64,000 bases of DNA from Aquibacillus kalidii. Lineage in GTDB: Bacteria > Bacillota > Bacilli > Bacillales > Amphibacillaceae. Shown in pieces: positions 18,370 through 25,411 of this stretch (position 1 is its first letter; each line of letters opens with the position of its first letter). Under the pieces are notes generated by a model. It ran no database searches. It was not told the DNA's origin and was given only the letters and a program-made list of their open reading frames with translations. The stretch lies in the NCBI RefSeq assembly GCF_014280935.1, contig NZ_JACLZI010000030.1, positions 1-64,000 of the forward strand, in the 5' to 3' direction. A program made the position numbers and the translations under genes.

Positions 18370-19266
18370 TTGAATATATTATTATCAGGTGGAACTGGTT
18401 TTATTGGTCAAAAACTGACAGAAGCTTTGGTTAGCCACGGCCATAAAGTCTACATCTTAACACGTTCACCTCAAAAGCATGCACCAACTGAATCGATTAC
18501 GTATATTGGATGGTTATCCCCTAGCTATAAGCCCGATGCCGAACTACCTAACATCGATGCAATTGTAAATTTAGCTGGAGATTCTTTGTTTGGTTATTGG
18601 ACTGAAGAAAAAAAAGAAAATCTAATGGATAGCCGAATGAAAGCAACAGAAAGTATCATAAACCTTATTTCCAATATGGAGAACAAACCGGCGGTATTAA
18701 TAAATGCTTCAGCTGTTGGCTTTTATGGTACATCTACTACCGAAACTTTCACAGAGCATACAACTACACCTGGAAAAGATTTCTTAAGTGAAATAACCTT
18801 TCAGTGGGAACAAACGGCACTACAGGCAGAAAGTTTAGGCGTAAGGACCGTATTAGCTCGATTAGGTGTAGTCCTAGGGCATGGTGGGGCACTTCCGCTT
18901 ATGGCCTTACCTTTTAAATTATTTGTTGGAGGAAGAATTGGCTCTGGAGAACAATGGGTTTCTTGGGTACACATTGATGATGTAATAGGAATGATTGAAT
19001 TTGCCATCAATAATAGCGATATTAAAGGCGCCATGAATGTCACAGCTCCTTTTCCGTTAAGAAATAAAGAGTTTAGTAAGGTCTTAGCGAAAGCATTAAA
19101 TAGACCTTATTGGTTGCCAGTCCCTTCATTTTTTATAAAAAATATACTCGGTGAGATGAGTACATTAATAATTGAAGGTCAGTGCGTTATTCCAGAGAAA
19201 GCACATGATCATCGTTATACATTTATATTCCCAAGAATAGACAAAGCTTTTGGTGATATTTTCTAA
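18370..19266 (+). CDS. yfhF: YfhF, TIGR01777-type SDR epimerase
   Basis: This 298-aa extended short-chain dehydrogenase of the TIGR01777 family (SulA/YfhF type) has the N-terminal NAD(P) motif GGTGFIGQKL. The typical DAIVNLAGDSLFGYWTEEKK, SAVGFYGT and VRTVLARLGVVLGHGGAL blocks follow. The reaction is unknown. The start is a TTG after AGAGGAGGACTAAAC; an ATG 36 bp upstream has no ribosome binding site. Confidence 0.9.
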   Translation: MNILLSGGTGFIGQKLTEALVSHGHKVYILTRSPQKHAPTESITYIGWLSPSYKPDAELPNIDAIVNLAGDSLFGYWTEEKKENLMDSRMKATESIINLISNMENKPAVLINASAVGFYGTSTTETFTEHTTTPGKDFLSEITFQWEQTALQAESLGVRTVLARLGVVLGHGGALPLMALPFKLFVGGRIGSGEQWVSWVHIDDVIGMIEFAINNSDIKGAMNVTAPFPLRNKEFSKVLAKALNRPYWLPVPSFFIKNILGEMSTLIIEGQCVIPEKAHDHRYTFIFPRIDKAFGDIF

Positions 19267-19468
19267 CAATTCAGTATCATTAATGGAATTCTTTGCATAT
19301 AATTTGGTTAATAGAAATATTTAGTATTTCCTACAGATAATGTCGATATTTTTACAAAAAATTATGTTTCCATTTTGGTGTTTTTTGTGTAATATAGTCA
19401 TGGGTATTTTATATTAATATGACAGAATCAATTTATATCTTAGTAACAAATAGTCCATATTTTTACAT

Positions 19469-19535
19469 GTTAGGGAAGGCAAATGGTGCGCCACCAGTTT
19501 TCTGGTCCTAGTGGGTTCGATTCCCACCCCGAATT
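19469..19535 (+). ncRNA. tRNA-like element in the leader of the GNAT gene
   Basis: A near-complete tRNA fold can be drawn. The acceptor is GTTAGGG / CCCGAAT with one mismatch. The D-arm is GGC / GCC with a 9-nt loop containing GG. The T-arm GTGGG / CCCAC is perfect, with the canonical loop TTCGATT. The middle arm ACCAG / CTGGT has only a four-base TTTT loop, so there is no usable anticodon, and no CCA follows. It is therefore a pseudo-tRNA or tRNA-like regulatory domain, not a functional tRNA. Confidence 0.6.
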
Positions 19536-19628
19536 TTTGTTGGTATTTGATAAAAATTCGAGGGTGAATCAAACCACACTATTGCTTTTCCAGAATAGTG
19601 TTTATTCACCCTCCAAATTGGAGGGTTT
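19528..19628 (+). promoter_or_regulatory. leader RNA with competing hairpins over the GNAT ribosome binding site
   Basis: Four stems share strands. (1) The tRNA-like T-arm and acceptor. (2) CCCCGAATTTTT with AAAAATTCG-A-GGG (19528-19564). (3) GAGGGTGAAT with ATTCACCCTC (19560-19613), extended by CACTATT / AATAGTG. (4) CCCTCCAA with TTGGAGGG (19610-19626), which hides the Shine-Dalgarno sequence. Stems 3 and 4 both need CCCTC and cannot coexist, as in translational riboswitches. No known aptamer was recognised. Confidence 0.6.
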
Positions 19629-19632
19629 TATT

Positions 19633-20187
19633 ATGTTGAAAAAACGTGAACTACAGGATGCACCAGTATTATACGATTTAATGAAACATCCTGAAGTATT
19701 CCCATATGTAAGACATAAAGCTTATTCTACAGATGAATTTTATTTCTTAACAAAACAAACAATCGAAGCAGAAGAAAATGGAGAACTTATTTCTCGTACA
19801 ATAATAGATGAGTACAATCAGCCGATCGGTACTATCAATTTATTTGATATTCAAGATAATAAAGGCTTTCTTGCCACTTGGATCGGTCAACCTTATTTTG
19901 GTCAAGGGTACAACAAGCTAGCTAAAGACGCTTTCTTCGATGAACTGTTTTTCTCTGAGAATATGGAAGCTATTTTTATTAAAATCAGAAAAACAAATAC
20001 AAGATCATTAAAAGCTATTTTAAAATTACCTTTTGTTTCTTTGGGCAATGTACTTTATCCACAGGTTTACGAAAACATTAACAGTGTTTCAACAGATGAA
20101 CCAATCTATGAGTTATTCGTAATTACTAAGGAACAATATGAAATTCACCGTAACCTTGAAATAAATGAGGATGAAGCAGTGGTATAA
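19633..20187 (+). CDS. GNAT family N-acetyltransferase
   Basis: This 184-aa protein has the GNAT fold signature: an N-terminal MLKKRELQDAPVLYDLMKHP and an acetyl-CoA loop WIGQPYFGQGYNKLAKDAF around residues 90-110. RSLKAILKLPF resembles the RimJ/RimL-type segment that usually reads NxxSxxxxxKxGF. The substrate is unknown. The ATG has TTGGAGGGTTTTATT upstream. That ribosome binding site sits in a hairpin able to compete with an upstream one, so translation is probably controlled by RNA structure. Confidence 0.8.
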   Translation: MLKKRELQDAPVLYDLMKHPEVFPYVRHKAYSTDEFYFLTKQTIEAEENGELISRTIIDEYNQPIGTINLFDIQDNKGFLATWIGQPYFGQGYNKLAKDAFFDELFFSENMEAIFIKIRKTNTRSLKAILKLPFVSLGNVLYPQVYENINSVSTDEPIYELFVITKEQYEIHRNLEINEDEAVV

Positions 20188-20263
20188 AGCTCACTTTATT
20201 GGTAATTATAGTATCAACCGAAGTTTCCAAACTTTGGAATACTAATACAAGTGAGGTAATCCT

Positions 20264-20389
20264 ATGCGAGGCAAATCAAAGGAAGCTAGAACTAAACGTA
20301 ACTCACTCTCCAAAACACAAGCAGTTTTATACCAGAAGGAATTCAGAACAGCTGATCGGATGTATAACACAACAAAAAACCAAGTCTAA
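20264..20389 (+). CDS. YfhE-like small protein
   Basis: This 41-aa basic protein with core LSKTQAVLYQKEFRTADRMY fits the YfhE family of tiny Bacillus proteins (pattern LSSxQEVLYxxEFKxAD). GAGGTAATCCT precedes the ATG. Its function is unknown. B. subtilis yfhE lies in the same yfh region. Confidence 0.7.
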   Translation: MRGKSKEARTKRNSLSKTQAVLYQKEFRTADRMYNTTKNQV

Positions 20390-20418
20390 GTCACTGTTAT
20401 CACTTTTAAATTCTCTTC

Positions 20419-20726
20419 TGTGTATAAAACTTATCCACACGCTTGTGCACAATGTTGATAAGTGTAGAAAAAAGCCCCTATCCCAGCGTAAAGGGATGTG
20501 TATAAGTTAATGTGAATAACTTTAAAGTATTCTGTGGAAAGTGTGGATACTTTTATCAATTCCTGTGTATAAAAGCATTCAGATGTGGATAGAATTGTGG
20601 GTAAGTGATTGTCTTGATCCATTTTCATGTAGAACCCGATTCCTCCCCTTTTCGGTTATATAATCATGACAATCGTTTAAAAAGGCTGCACAGTTATTGT
20701 GCAGCCTTTTTACTTCCTGTGTATAA
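20419..20726. promoter_or_regulatory. DnaA-box cluster
   Basis: Perfect matches to TTATNCACA in either orientation lie at 20419-20427, 20431-20439, 20497-20505, 20511-20519, 20564-20572 and 20718-20726. One-mismatch boxes lie at 20443-20451, 20453-20461, 20542-20550, 20584-20592 and 20596-20604. The first five perfect boxes fall within 155 bp of gene-free DNA. No replication gene is adjacent, so this resembles the non-origin DnaA-box clusters known in B. subtilis that titrate or modulate DnaA. Confidence 0.8.
20679..20711. terminator. bidirectional terminator
   Basis: AAAAAGGCTGCACA / TGTGCAGCCTTTTT with a 5-nt loop. It lies between the small plus-strand gene and the coat gene. Confidence 0.88.
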
Positions 20727-20756
20727 TTTTTTGAAAAAAGATACTTTTCTTGAAAC

Positions 20757-21263
20757 TTATCCAATATATTTTTCGATCGTCTTTAACTGTACCTCTGCAG
20801 AGCTTTTTGGTGCAAATGCCCACCCTTTATGCTTCATGAAATGTGCATAGTGGTTTTGGAATGACGCTTCTTGCATAGCCATTTGAAAATGAACATGTTT
20901 TACATTTGGATTAGCCATTTCTAGAGCAGAACCATAATTACTTTTAGCCATATGCTTAGACGTACTCATAAGATCTGTTACCAATGCTTTTACATTTGTA
21001 TCACCAGCATGTTGGTCTGATATTAAACCTGGATCTACATCAGGGTTTCCAGTGGCTAACGCAACCCACCCAGTTTGATCTGGTTCTAATAGTTCTAACA
21101 TCACTCTCACATGATCCTGAAGGACAATAATATGTTCCGCTAGTACTTTTTGCAGAAAAGGATCTTTTACTAACTTCTCATAATTCCTAAATCTATAAAT
21201 AATCCCTTGATGCGCAGTTAAGTGTTCATTCATTAACCCAACGTCAATAATAGGTAGAACCAC
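20757..21263 (-). CDS. CotF-like spore coat protein
   Basis: This 168-aa helical protein resembles the coat F domain family, with paired helical hairpins (LTAHQGIIYRFRNYEKLVKD; VHFQMAMQEASFQNHYAHFM). The C-terminal MKHKGWAFAPK is where coat F proteins usually have xNxxGYYxP. A ferritin-like role cannot be excluded, as the fold is similar. The start is uncertain: an ATG at 21269 directly follows GGGGAGG, so the GTG at 21263 has the better spacing. A sigma-K-type promoter upstream supports mother-cell expression. Confidence 0.65.
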   Translation of the reverse strand: MVLPIIDVGLMNEHLTAHQGIIYRFRNYEKLVKDPFLQKVLAEHIIVLQDHVRVMLELLEPDQTGWVALATGNPDVDPGLISDQHAGDTNVKALVTDLMSTSKHMAKSNYGSALEMANPNVKHVHFQMAMQEASFQNHYAHFMKHKGWAFAPKSSAEVQLKTIEKYIG

Positions 21264-21291
21264 AATCATACCTCCCCATTCTAATCTAGAA

Positions 21292-21319
21292 TAAGATATG
21301 ATCAACAAATAGGTAATGT
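21292..21319 (-). promoter_or_regulatory. candidate sigma-K promoter for the CotF-like gene
   Basis: On the minus strand AC is followed by 17 nt and then CATATCTTA, a perfect CATANNNTA, about 30 bp upstream of the start codon. Confidence 0.55.
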
Positions 21320-21563
21320 GACTAAGGGATAGTTTAAATTATCAGCGGTTTTTCTAAGAATCCTAACATCAATGGGACCTTTTTTACTGCTTTTAATTAA
21401 GATGGTTCACAAGCACGGCTTCTTTGTAAATGGGGATATTAAATACAGCCCAATGATGCTAATCATGTGGAACAGTAGTAGTTCGCGACATATGAGGGAT
21501 ACCAGTCGCGTTTAACTTTAAAGAATAGCTCTGTAAGTAACTAGTGCTGGCTTTTGTTACAAT

Positions 21564-22065
21564 ATCTATAGACTCTGCAGTAATAAGCAGGATAGGCGCT
21601 CTAACATAGCGAACTCTTTTGATCTTTCTAATTTCACGACGTAAGCAGCCCTTTAACGTAGCGAGTTCTTGATATTTTTCTAATTTCGCGACGTAAGCAG
21701 CCCTTTAACGTAGCGAATTATTGATATTTTTCTAATTTCGCGACGTAAGCAGCCCTTTAACGTAGCGAATTATTGATATTTTTCTAATTTCGCGACGTAA
21801 GCAGCCCTTTAACGTAGCGAGTTCTTGATATTTTTCTAATTTCGCGACGTAAGCAGCCCTTTAACGTAGCGAGTTCTTTTGGATTCTCTATTTTCGCGAC
21901 GCAAGCAGCCCTTTAACGTAGCGAATTATTGATATTTTTCTAATTTCGCGACGTTAGAATTCCTTTTACGCTAAAATCTACAGCGCCGCACTTAAAACTC
22001 ATTTAATTAAATCTTGATAAGTTACTGCAGATTTTATCTCTACTATGCGATTAAAAACAACAAAG
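21564..22065. repeat. composite repeat element with TCTGCAGTAA-type ends
   Basis: The left end (CTATAGACTCTGCAGTAA) and right end (TAAGTTACTGCAGA) contain the inverted 10-mers TCTGCAGTAA / TTACTGCAGA. The same outer sequences recur around 58139-58736: the left end is nearly identical, and the right end matches over about 60 bp (TTTTATCTC, ACTATGC, CAACAAAGTTTACGTAA). Here the interior is the 52-bp tandem array; at 58 kb it is a different GC-rich filler. No transposase is present. Confidence 0.55.
21615..21960. repeat. 52-bp tandem repeat array, six to seven units
   Basis: GTAAGCAGCC begins at 21641, 21693, 21745, 21797 and 21849, and as GCAAGCAGCC at 21901; a truncated unit follows at 21953. 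Every step is exactly 52 bp. Each unit is itself an imperfect palindrome: TTCGC-G-ACGT faces ACGT-A-GCGAA around AAGCAGCCCTTTA. Units are nearly identical except the boundary copies. No open reading frame or spacer structure is seen. Confidence 0.9.
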
Positions 22066-22090
22066 TTTACGTAAGAGCCTAAGAAACAAA

Positions 22091-22126
22091 TTAAAAAGCC
22101 TGAGGACCATGCCTTAAGCTTTTTAA
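22091..22126 (-). terminator. terminator after the SufR-like gene
   Basis: TTAAAAAGC / GCTTTTTAA with an imperfect inner stem, 48 bp past the stop codon on the minus strand. Confidence 0.65.
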
Positions 22127-22173
22127 TAGGAGTGTATGGGAATGTTCGTTTTATCTATTGTGGAGCCCAAGTG

Positions 22174-22824
22174 TTAACTTTCAACCTTTTCAAGTTGATC
22201 CTGCTTGATAACATACTTACAACTGCTTTCGCCCTTCGCAATACACGCTACTCTCTCGACATTATCCGTACCTAACACACTTTTGAAGAGTGACAGCTCA
22301 CAATCGCACGGTTTACTGTATTTATTAGCAATAGATGCAATTGGACAGTTATATTGCGAGAAAGACAATTCCCCTTCACTTTCTTCGTGGTATTCTGACA
22401 TATACCCACTTTCATTTTGAACGCTAACAAGTTCTTTCACCTTGTCCTCTAATGAATCATCTGAGTAAATTCTTCTTACGTATTTCTTACGCATCCGCTT
22501 TTCCCTGTTTTCAAAAAGCTTGTCAATAGCATCCGTACCCATACTTTCCTCTATATCAAACAGAAACTCCATTGCGATGGCATCATAGTTGGTAGGAAAT
22601 ATGTTTTCTCCTGTTTTCGTTAACGAATAATAAATTACAGGACGACCCATCGGCTGCCTTACTGTTCGAGAGGTAATTAGATTCTCTCCTTCAAGCTTTA
22701 CTAAGTGTTTTCTTACTGCCATTTCGGTAATGTCTAAGTCTTGCTTTAATCCACTTACTGATAAACTACCTTGTTTCTTTAACAATTCAAGAATAGCTTG
22801 CCTTGTTGACAATTGTTTCGCCAT
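22174..22824 (-). CDS. SufR-like iron-sulfur winged-helix regulator
   Basis: This 216-aa protein has an N-terminal helix-turn-helix (residues 7-60, LSVSGLKQDLDITEMAVRKH) with a wing containing GRPVIYYSLT. A helical linker follows, then a C-terminal cysteine cluster with C160, C173, C175, C194 and C202 (C-x12-C-x1-C-x18-C-x7-C). The same layout in cyanobacterial SufR binds a 4Fe-4S cluster and controls Fe-S assembly genes. Targets here are unknown; the divergent neighbour encodes a cysteine-containing DUF1450 protein. An oxygen- or iron-responsive role is inferred. Confidence 0.75.
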   Translation of the reverse strand: MAKQLSTRQAILELLKKQGSLSVSGLKQDLDITEMAVRKHLVKLEGENLITSRTVRQPMGRPVIYYSLTKTGENIFPTNYDAIAMEFLFDIEESMGTDAIDKLFENREKRMRKKYVRRIYSDDSLEDKVKELVSVQNESGYMSEYHEESEGELSFSQYNCPIASIANKYSKPCDCELSLFKSVLGTDNVERVACIAKGESSCKYVIKQDQLEKVES

Positions 22825-22990
22825 TTATCTTCACCTACCTCACTATTATTTTAATCCAAAAAGTTTGTGAAGTAAATAACAAACTTTGTGTTTTACTACT
22901 TAAATGTTGACAAAGTTGTGTATAAAAGTTAAGTTTAGGAACGATTATAATCTATAGATATTACCAATCGGTAATTTCCATATAAAGAAG

Positions 22991-23245
22991 GTGATTCTTA
23001 TCGGGATCGTAGTTGTTGAAATTTGTGATAGTAACCTTATGAATACGCTCGATATCGAGGGGATTATTGAATCAGAATACCCTGACGTGGCAGTTCTAGT
23101 AAGTGACTGTTTAAGCTTTTGTGGATTATGTAGGCTTAAGCCTTATGCTATGGTTAATGGTAAAAGGATTCATGGGAAAGATCCTGAAGAATGTTTAGCG
23201 AAAATTAGGGAAGTTATTGAAGAGGAACTATCCTTTTATTTATAA
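22991..23245 (+). CDS. DUF1450 (YuzB-like) protein
   Basis: This protein of about 84 aa has the DUF1450 pattern: an N-terminal VEICDSNLM, the cysteine motif SDCLSFCGLC and the YAMVNGKRI block. A ferredoxin-like or Fe-S-related role has been suggested for the family but is unproven. The start is unclear. The GTG at 22991 lies inside the ribosome binding site AGAAGGTG, and no other standard start follows soon, so a rare ATT or ATC start is possible. It is divergent from the SufR-like gene and may be its target. Confidence 0.75.
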   Translation: MILIGIVVVEICDSNLMNTLDIEGIIESEYPDVAVLVSDCLSFCGLCRLKPYAMVNGKRIHGKDPEECLAKIREVIEEELSFYL

Positions 23246-23262
23246 ATTGGCGACTTGCCAAT

Positions 23263-23301
23263 AAAAAAAGTTCAAAGCTAATTATAGCTTTGAACTTTTT
23301 T
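23263..23301. terminator. bidirectional terminator
   Basis: AAAAAAAGTTCAAAGCT / AGCTTTGAACTTTTTT, a 15-bp stem between convergent genes. Confidence 0.9.
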
Positions 23302-23310
23302 CAGGTTAGG

Positions 23311-24756
23311 TTACGCCTCATTTTGTTGATCTAAATGTGACTGTGGTAATAGGACTTGAAAGTGTGTTCCATTACAATCACTAGCTACGATCTTTAGATC
23401 TCCGCGATGTTCAAACAACACTTTTTTACTAAATGGTAGACCGACACCCATACCTGTAGATTTGCTCGTTACAAAAGGGTTAAAGATATCTTCCCATTTT
23501 TCTTGCTCAATTCCCTTCCCTGTATCTTTTACGTTCACAATAAACGAATCTTCTGTACTATTGGTACTAATTGATATTTTTCGTTCCTGTCTGTCACCTG
23601 GTATAGCTTCCGAACTATTTTTAATTAAATTAACAAATACCTGTGTCATGTATGATTTATGAGCAAGGACGTATAAAGCATTATAATTCCTTTCAAATAC
23701 AACCTCTACATTATTTTCCCGTATATTTTCCTGTGTTAATACAATAGCGTTATCAATTATTTTATTTAAGTCTTCTAGGTGGAATTCAATCTCGCTTGTT
23801 TTTATATAGTCCCGAAAACTATTCACAATATCATCTAACTGTTTCGTTGCCAATTTGATCTGATCAACTATCCCTTCCCCTTTGTTTGTTAAGGGTTGTA
23901 CCTCAGTTAAGTAATCACTATAGGAATGGATAATATGAATCGGGTTCTTTATTTCATGAATCAGACTAACTGCCAAATTACCAGAGTAATCTAATTTCTT
24001 CTGTCGCTCTAATATATTATTATAGTTTCTCATTTGTGTTAGATGCATTTTAATGAAAGAAAAGATAATGACAATGGAGAACGCTATAACACCTAAACTA
24101 CTTATAAGTACACCTGTTGACGGTACAAAATTCAAAAAACCACCTACAAAAAGAAGAAACGAACAGGCAATAAAAGTACGCATAAATCTTCTTAGTGATT
24201 TATTTTGTATCCTCGAAAAGGCAAAGAAACTAAATAGCATAAATAGGAATGAAGTACCCATGTAGACTACATAGATTTTATTAGCAATACCATAAACAGG
24301 GAAGTAAAAACTAAGTTCAGATTGAACTACTTGCTCAACATATAAACCTGAAACCCCATAAGGCGTCCAGTTTAATAAATAAACCACAACACTTAGAGCA
24401 ACAGAAACCCACAATCCCCGCTTACTATATATAAGGACAATCGCTTTATTAAACCACCCTTTACTATTTTTTATCATAACAGAGTGCTCTGAAATTGCTT
24501 TATAGCTTAAATAAAAGATAATTGGAATCGCAAATACGGTAATCCTAAATAGCTTGAACATAAACAATGCTGTCGGATACGGTAAGATTTCAACTAGATA
24601 TAGAATACCTAGGTCTATTTGCCATAAACAAATCAATAGCATATAAAGAAACAGAGGCATAGACAGATTAGTACCTTTGTATATTCGGAATACACTCATC
24701 CCTAAAACTAGTGGTATAAACCCTATTATTAGGATTAATAAAGCAATAATCATCAT
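23311..24756 (-). CDS. orphan membrane sensor histidine kinase
   Basis: This 481-aa protein has about seven hydrophobic helices in residues 1-235 without a recognised extracellular domain, then a kinase core. The phosphoacceptor is H267 in SLIHEIKNP, the N box is FVNLIKNSSEAI, G1 is VKDTGKGIEQEK, then SKSTGMGVGL. No response regulator is nearby. In bacilli such orphan kinases often feed the Spo0F/Spo0A sporulation phosphorelay, so that is a plausible but unproven role. Two consecutive ATGs follow a GGATGTGATTAT site. Confidence 0.85.
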   Translation of the reverse strand: MMIIALLILIIGFIPLVLGMSVFRIYKGTNLSMPLFLYMLLICLWQIDLGILYLVEILPYPTALFMFKLFRITVFAIPIIFYLSYKAISEHSVMIKNSKGWFNKAIVLIYSKRGLWVSVALSVVVYLLNWTPYGVSGLYVEQVVQSELSFYFPVYGIANKIYVVYMGTSFLFMLFSFFAFSRIQNKSLRRFMRTFIACSFLLFVGGFLNFVPSTGVLISSLGVIAFSIVIIFSFIKMHLTQMRNYNNILERQKKLDYSGNLAVSLIHEIKNPIHIIHSYSDYLTEVQPLTNKGEGIVDQIKLATKQLDDIVNSFRDYIKTSEIEFHLEDLNKIIDNAIVLTQENIRENNVEVVFERNYNALYVLAHKSYMTQVFVNLIKNSSEAIPGDRQERKISISTNSTEDSFIVNVKDTGKGIEQEKWEDIFNPFVTSKSTGMGVGLPFSKKVLFEHRGDLKIVASDCNGTHFQVLLPQSHLDQQNEA

Positions 24757-25107
24757 ATAATCACATCCACATCCTGAAATTCCCTTCGATAAACTACATA
24801 TTTTTTACTCAAACAATTTCATCAGTAGTGTACTTGCAGGATTTATAGTAGTTAATCTAATTTCAAGAACCATCCTTCTGTATGCTGTTTTTTCCAAAAC
24901 ATAGTATAGAAACATATATTCTTATCATACCATTTAATAATCTACCAACCTATATACTTTCATTTATATAGACAAATTCTTTCATGTTAAATAAGAAGTA
25001 TGTAGATTGTGGACCATTACTATAGACATACCCACTCTATAATTAGTTAGTCCTACTTTTTGGTATATTTTTCAAATGATAGAATTGTTGTATTTTAAAG
25101 AATATTG

Positions 25108-25136
25108 TTGAAATTTAACAAAAATGTGTCTAATAT
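25108..25136 (+). promoter_or_regulatory. promoter of the riboswitch-MCP transcript
   Basis: TTGAAA, a 17-nt spacer, then TAATAT. Predicted transcription would start about 20 bp before the aptamer. The remaining upstream gap (24757-25107) shows no gene. Confidence 0.65.
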
Positions 25137-25164
25137 ATAAACATAGAATATATAAATTATTTGA

Positions 25165-25245
25165 TAAAGGCAAACTATTCGTAAGGGTAGGACGCAAAGC
25201 AAAGGGTCTAAGAGACAACTGAGATCGCCTGGCTACCATTCATTT
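25165..25245 (+). promoter_or_regulatory. cyclic di-GMP-I (GEMM-I) riboswitch
   Basis: The conserved core is visible: GGCAAACTATTCG, then GGTAGGACGCAAAGC, a variable P3 arm, and GATCGCCTGGCTACC closing P1. By alignment to the Vibrio Vc2 aptamer, the ligand-contacting bases G20 (25170), A47 (25197) and C92 (25236) are all conserved. G at position 20 indicates c-di-GMP rather than cGAMP selectivity. The downstream platform is a terminator before a chemoreceptor gene. Confidence 0.92.
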
Positions 25246-25295
25246 TACTATTAAAGATCACATATTTTTATTAGTTTAAAAGATTTGTAATTTGG

Positions 25296-25326
25296 GCTGT
25301 TTCTTGTTATAAGAAACAGCTTTTTT
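25296..25326 (+). terminator. riboswitch expression-platform terminator
   Basis: GCTGTTTCTT / AAGAAACAGC followed by T6. It lies between aptamer and MCP start, so c-di-GMP likely controls transcription termination. The direction (on or off) cannot be settled by eye. Confidence 0.85.
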
Positions 25327-25411
25327 AGGGGGATAGCGCTTATATAGGAGGTGGTAGTTCCAGAGTCCTAGATTGTCATCTAACCGTATTAACACTGAAG
25401 GGGTGTTTCCT

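Noticed and set aside
19469-19535. Functional tRNA gene
   Set aside because: The middle arm has a four-base loop, so no anticodon can be placed, and there is no encoded or adjacent CCA.
19469-19632. T-box riboswitch
   Set aside because: The conserved T-box bulge (GGTGG-type AGGGTGGNACCGCG) and specifier loop are absent, and the downstream gene is not an amino-acid gene.
20419-20726. Chromosomal replication origin
   Set aside because: There is no dnaA, dnaN or rnpA/rpmH neighbourhood and no clear unwinding element beside the boxes; a secondary DnaA-box cluster fits better.
21615-21960. CRISPR array
   Set aside because: The 52-bp units follow each other without unique spacers and no cas gene is near, so this is a plain tandem repeat.
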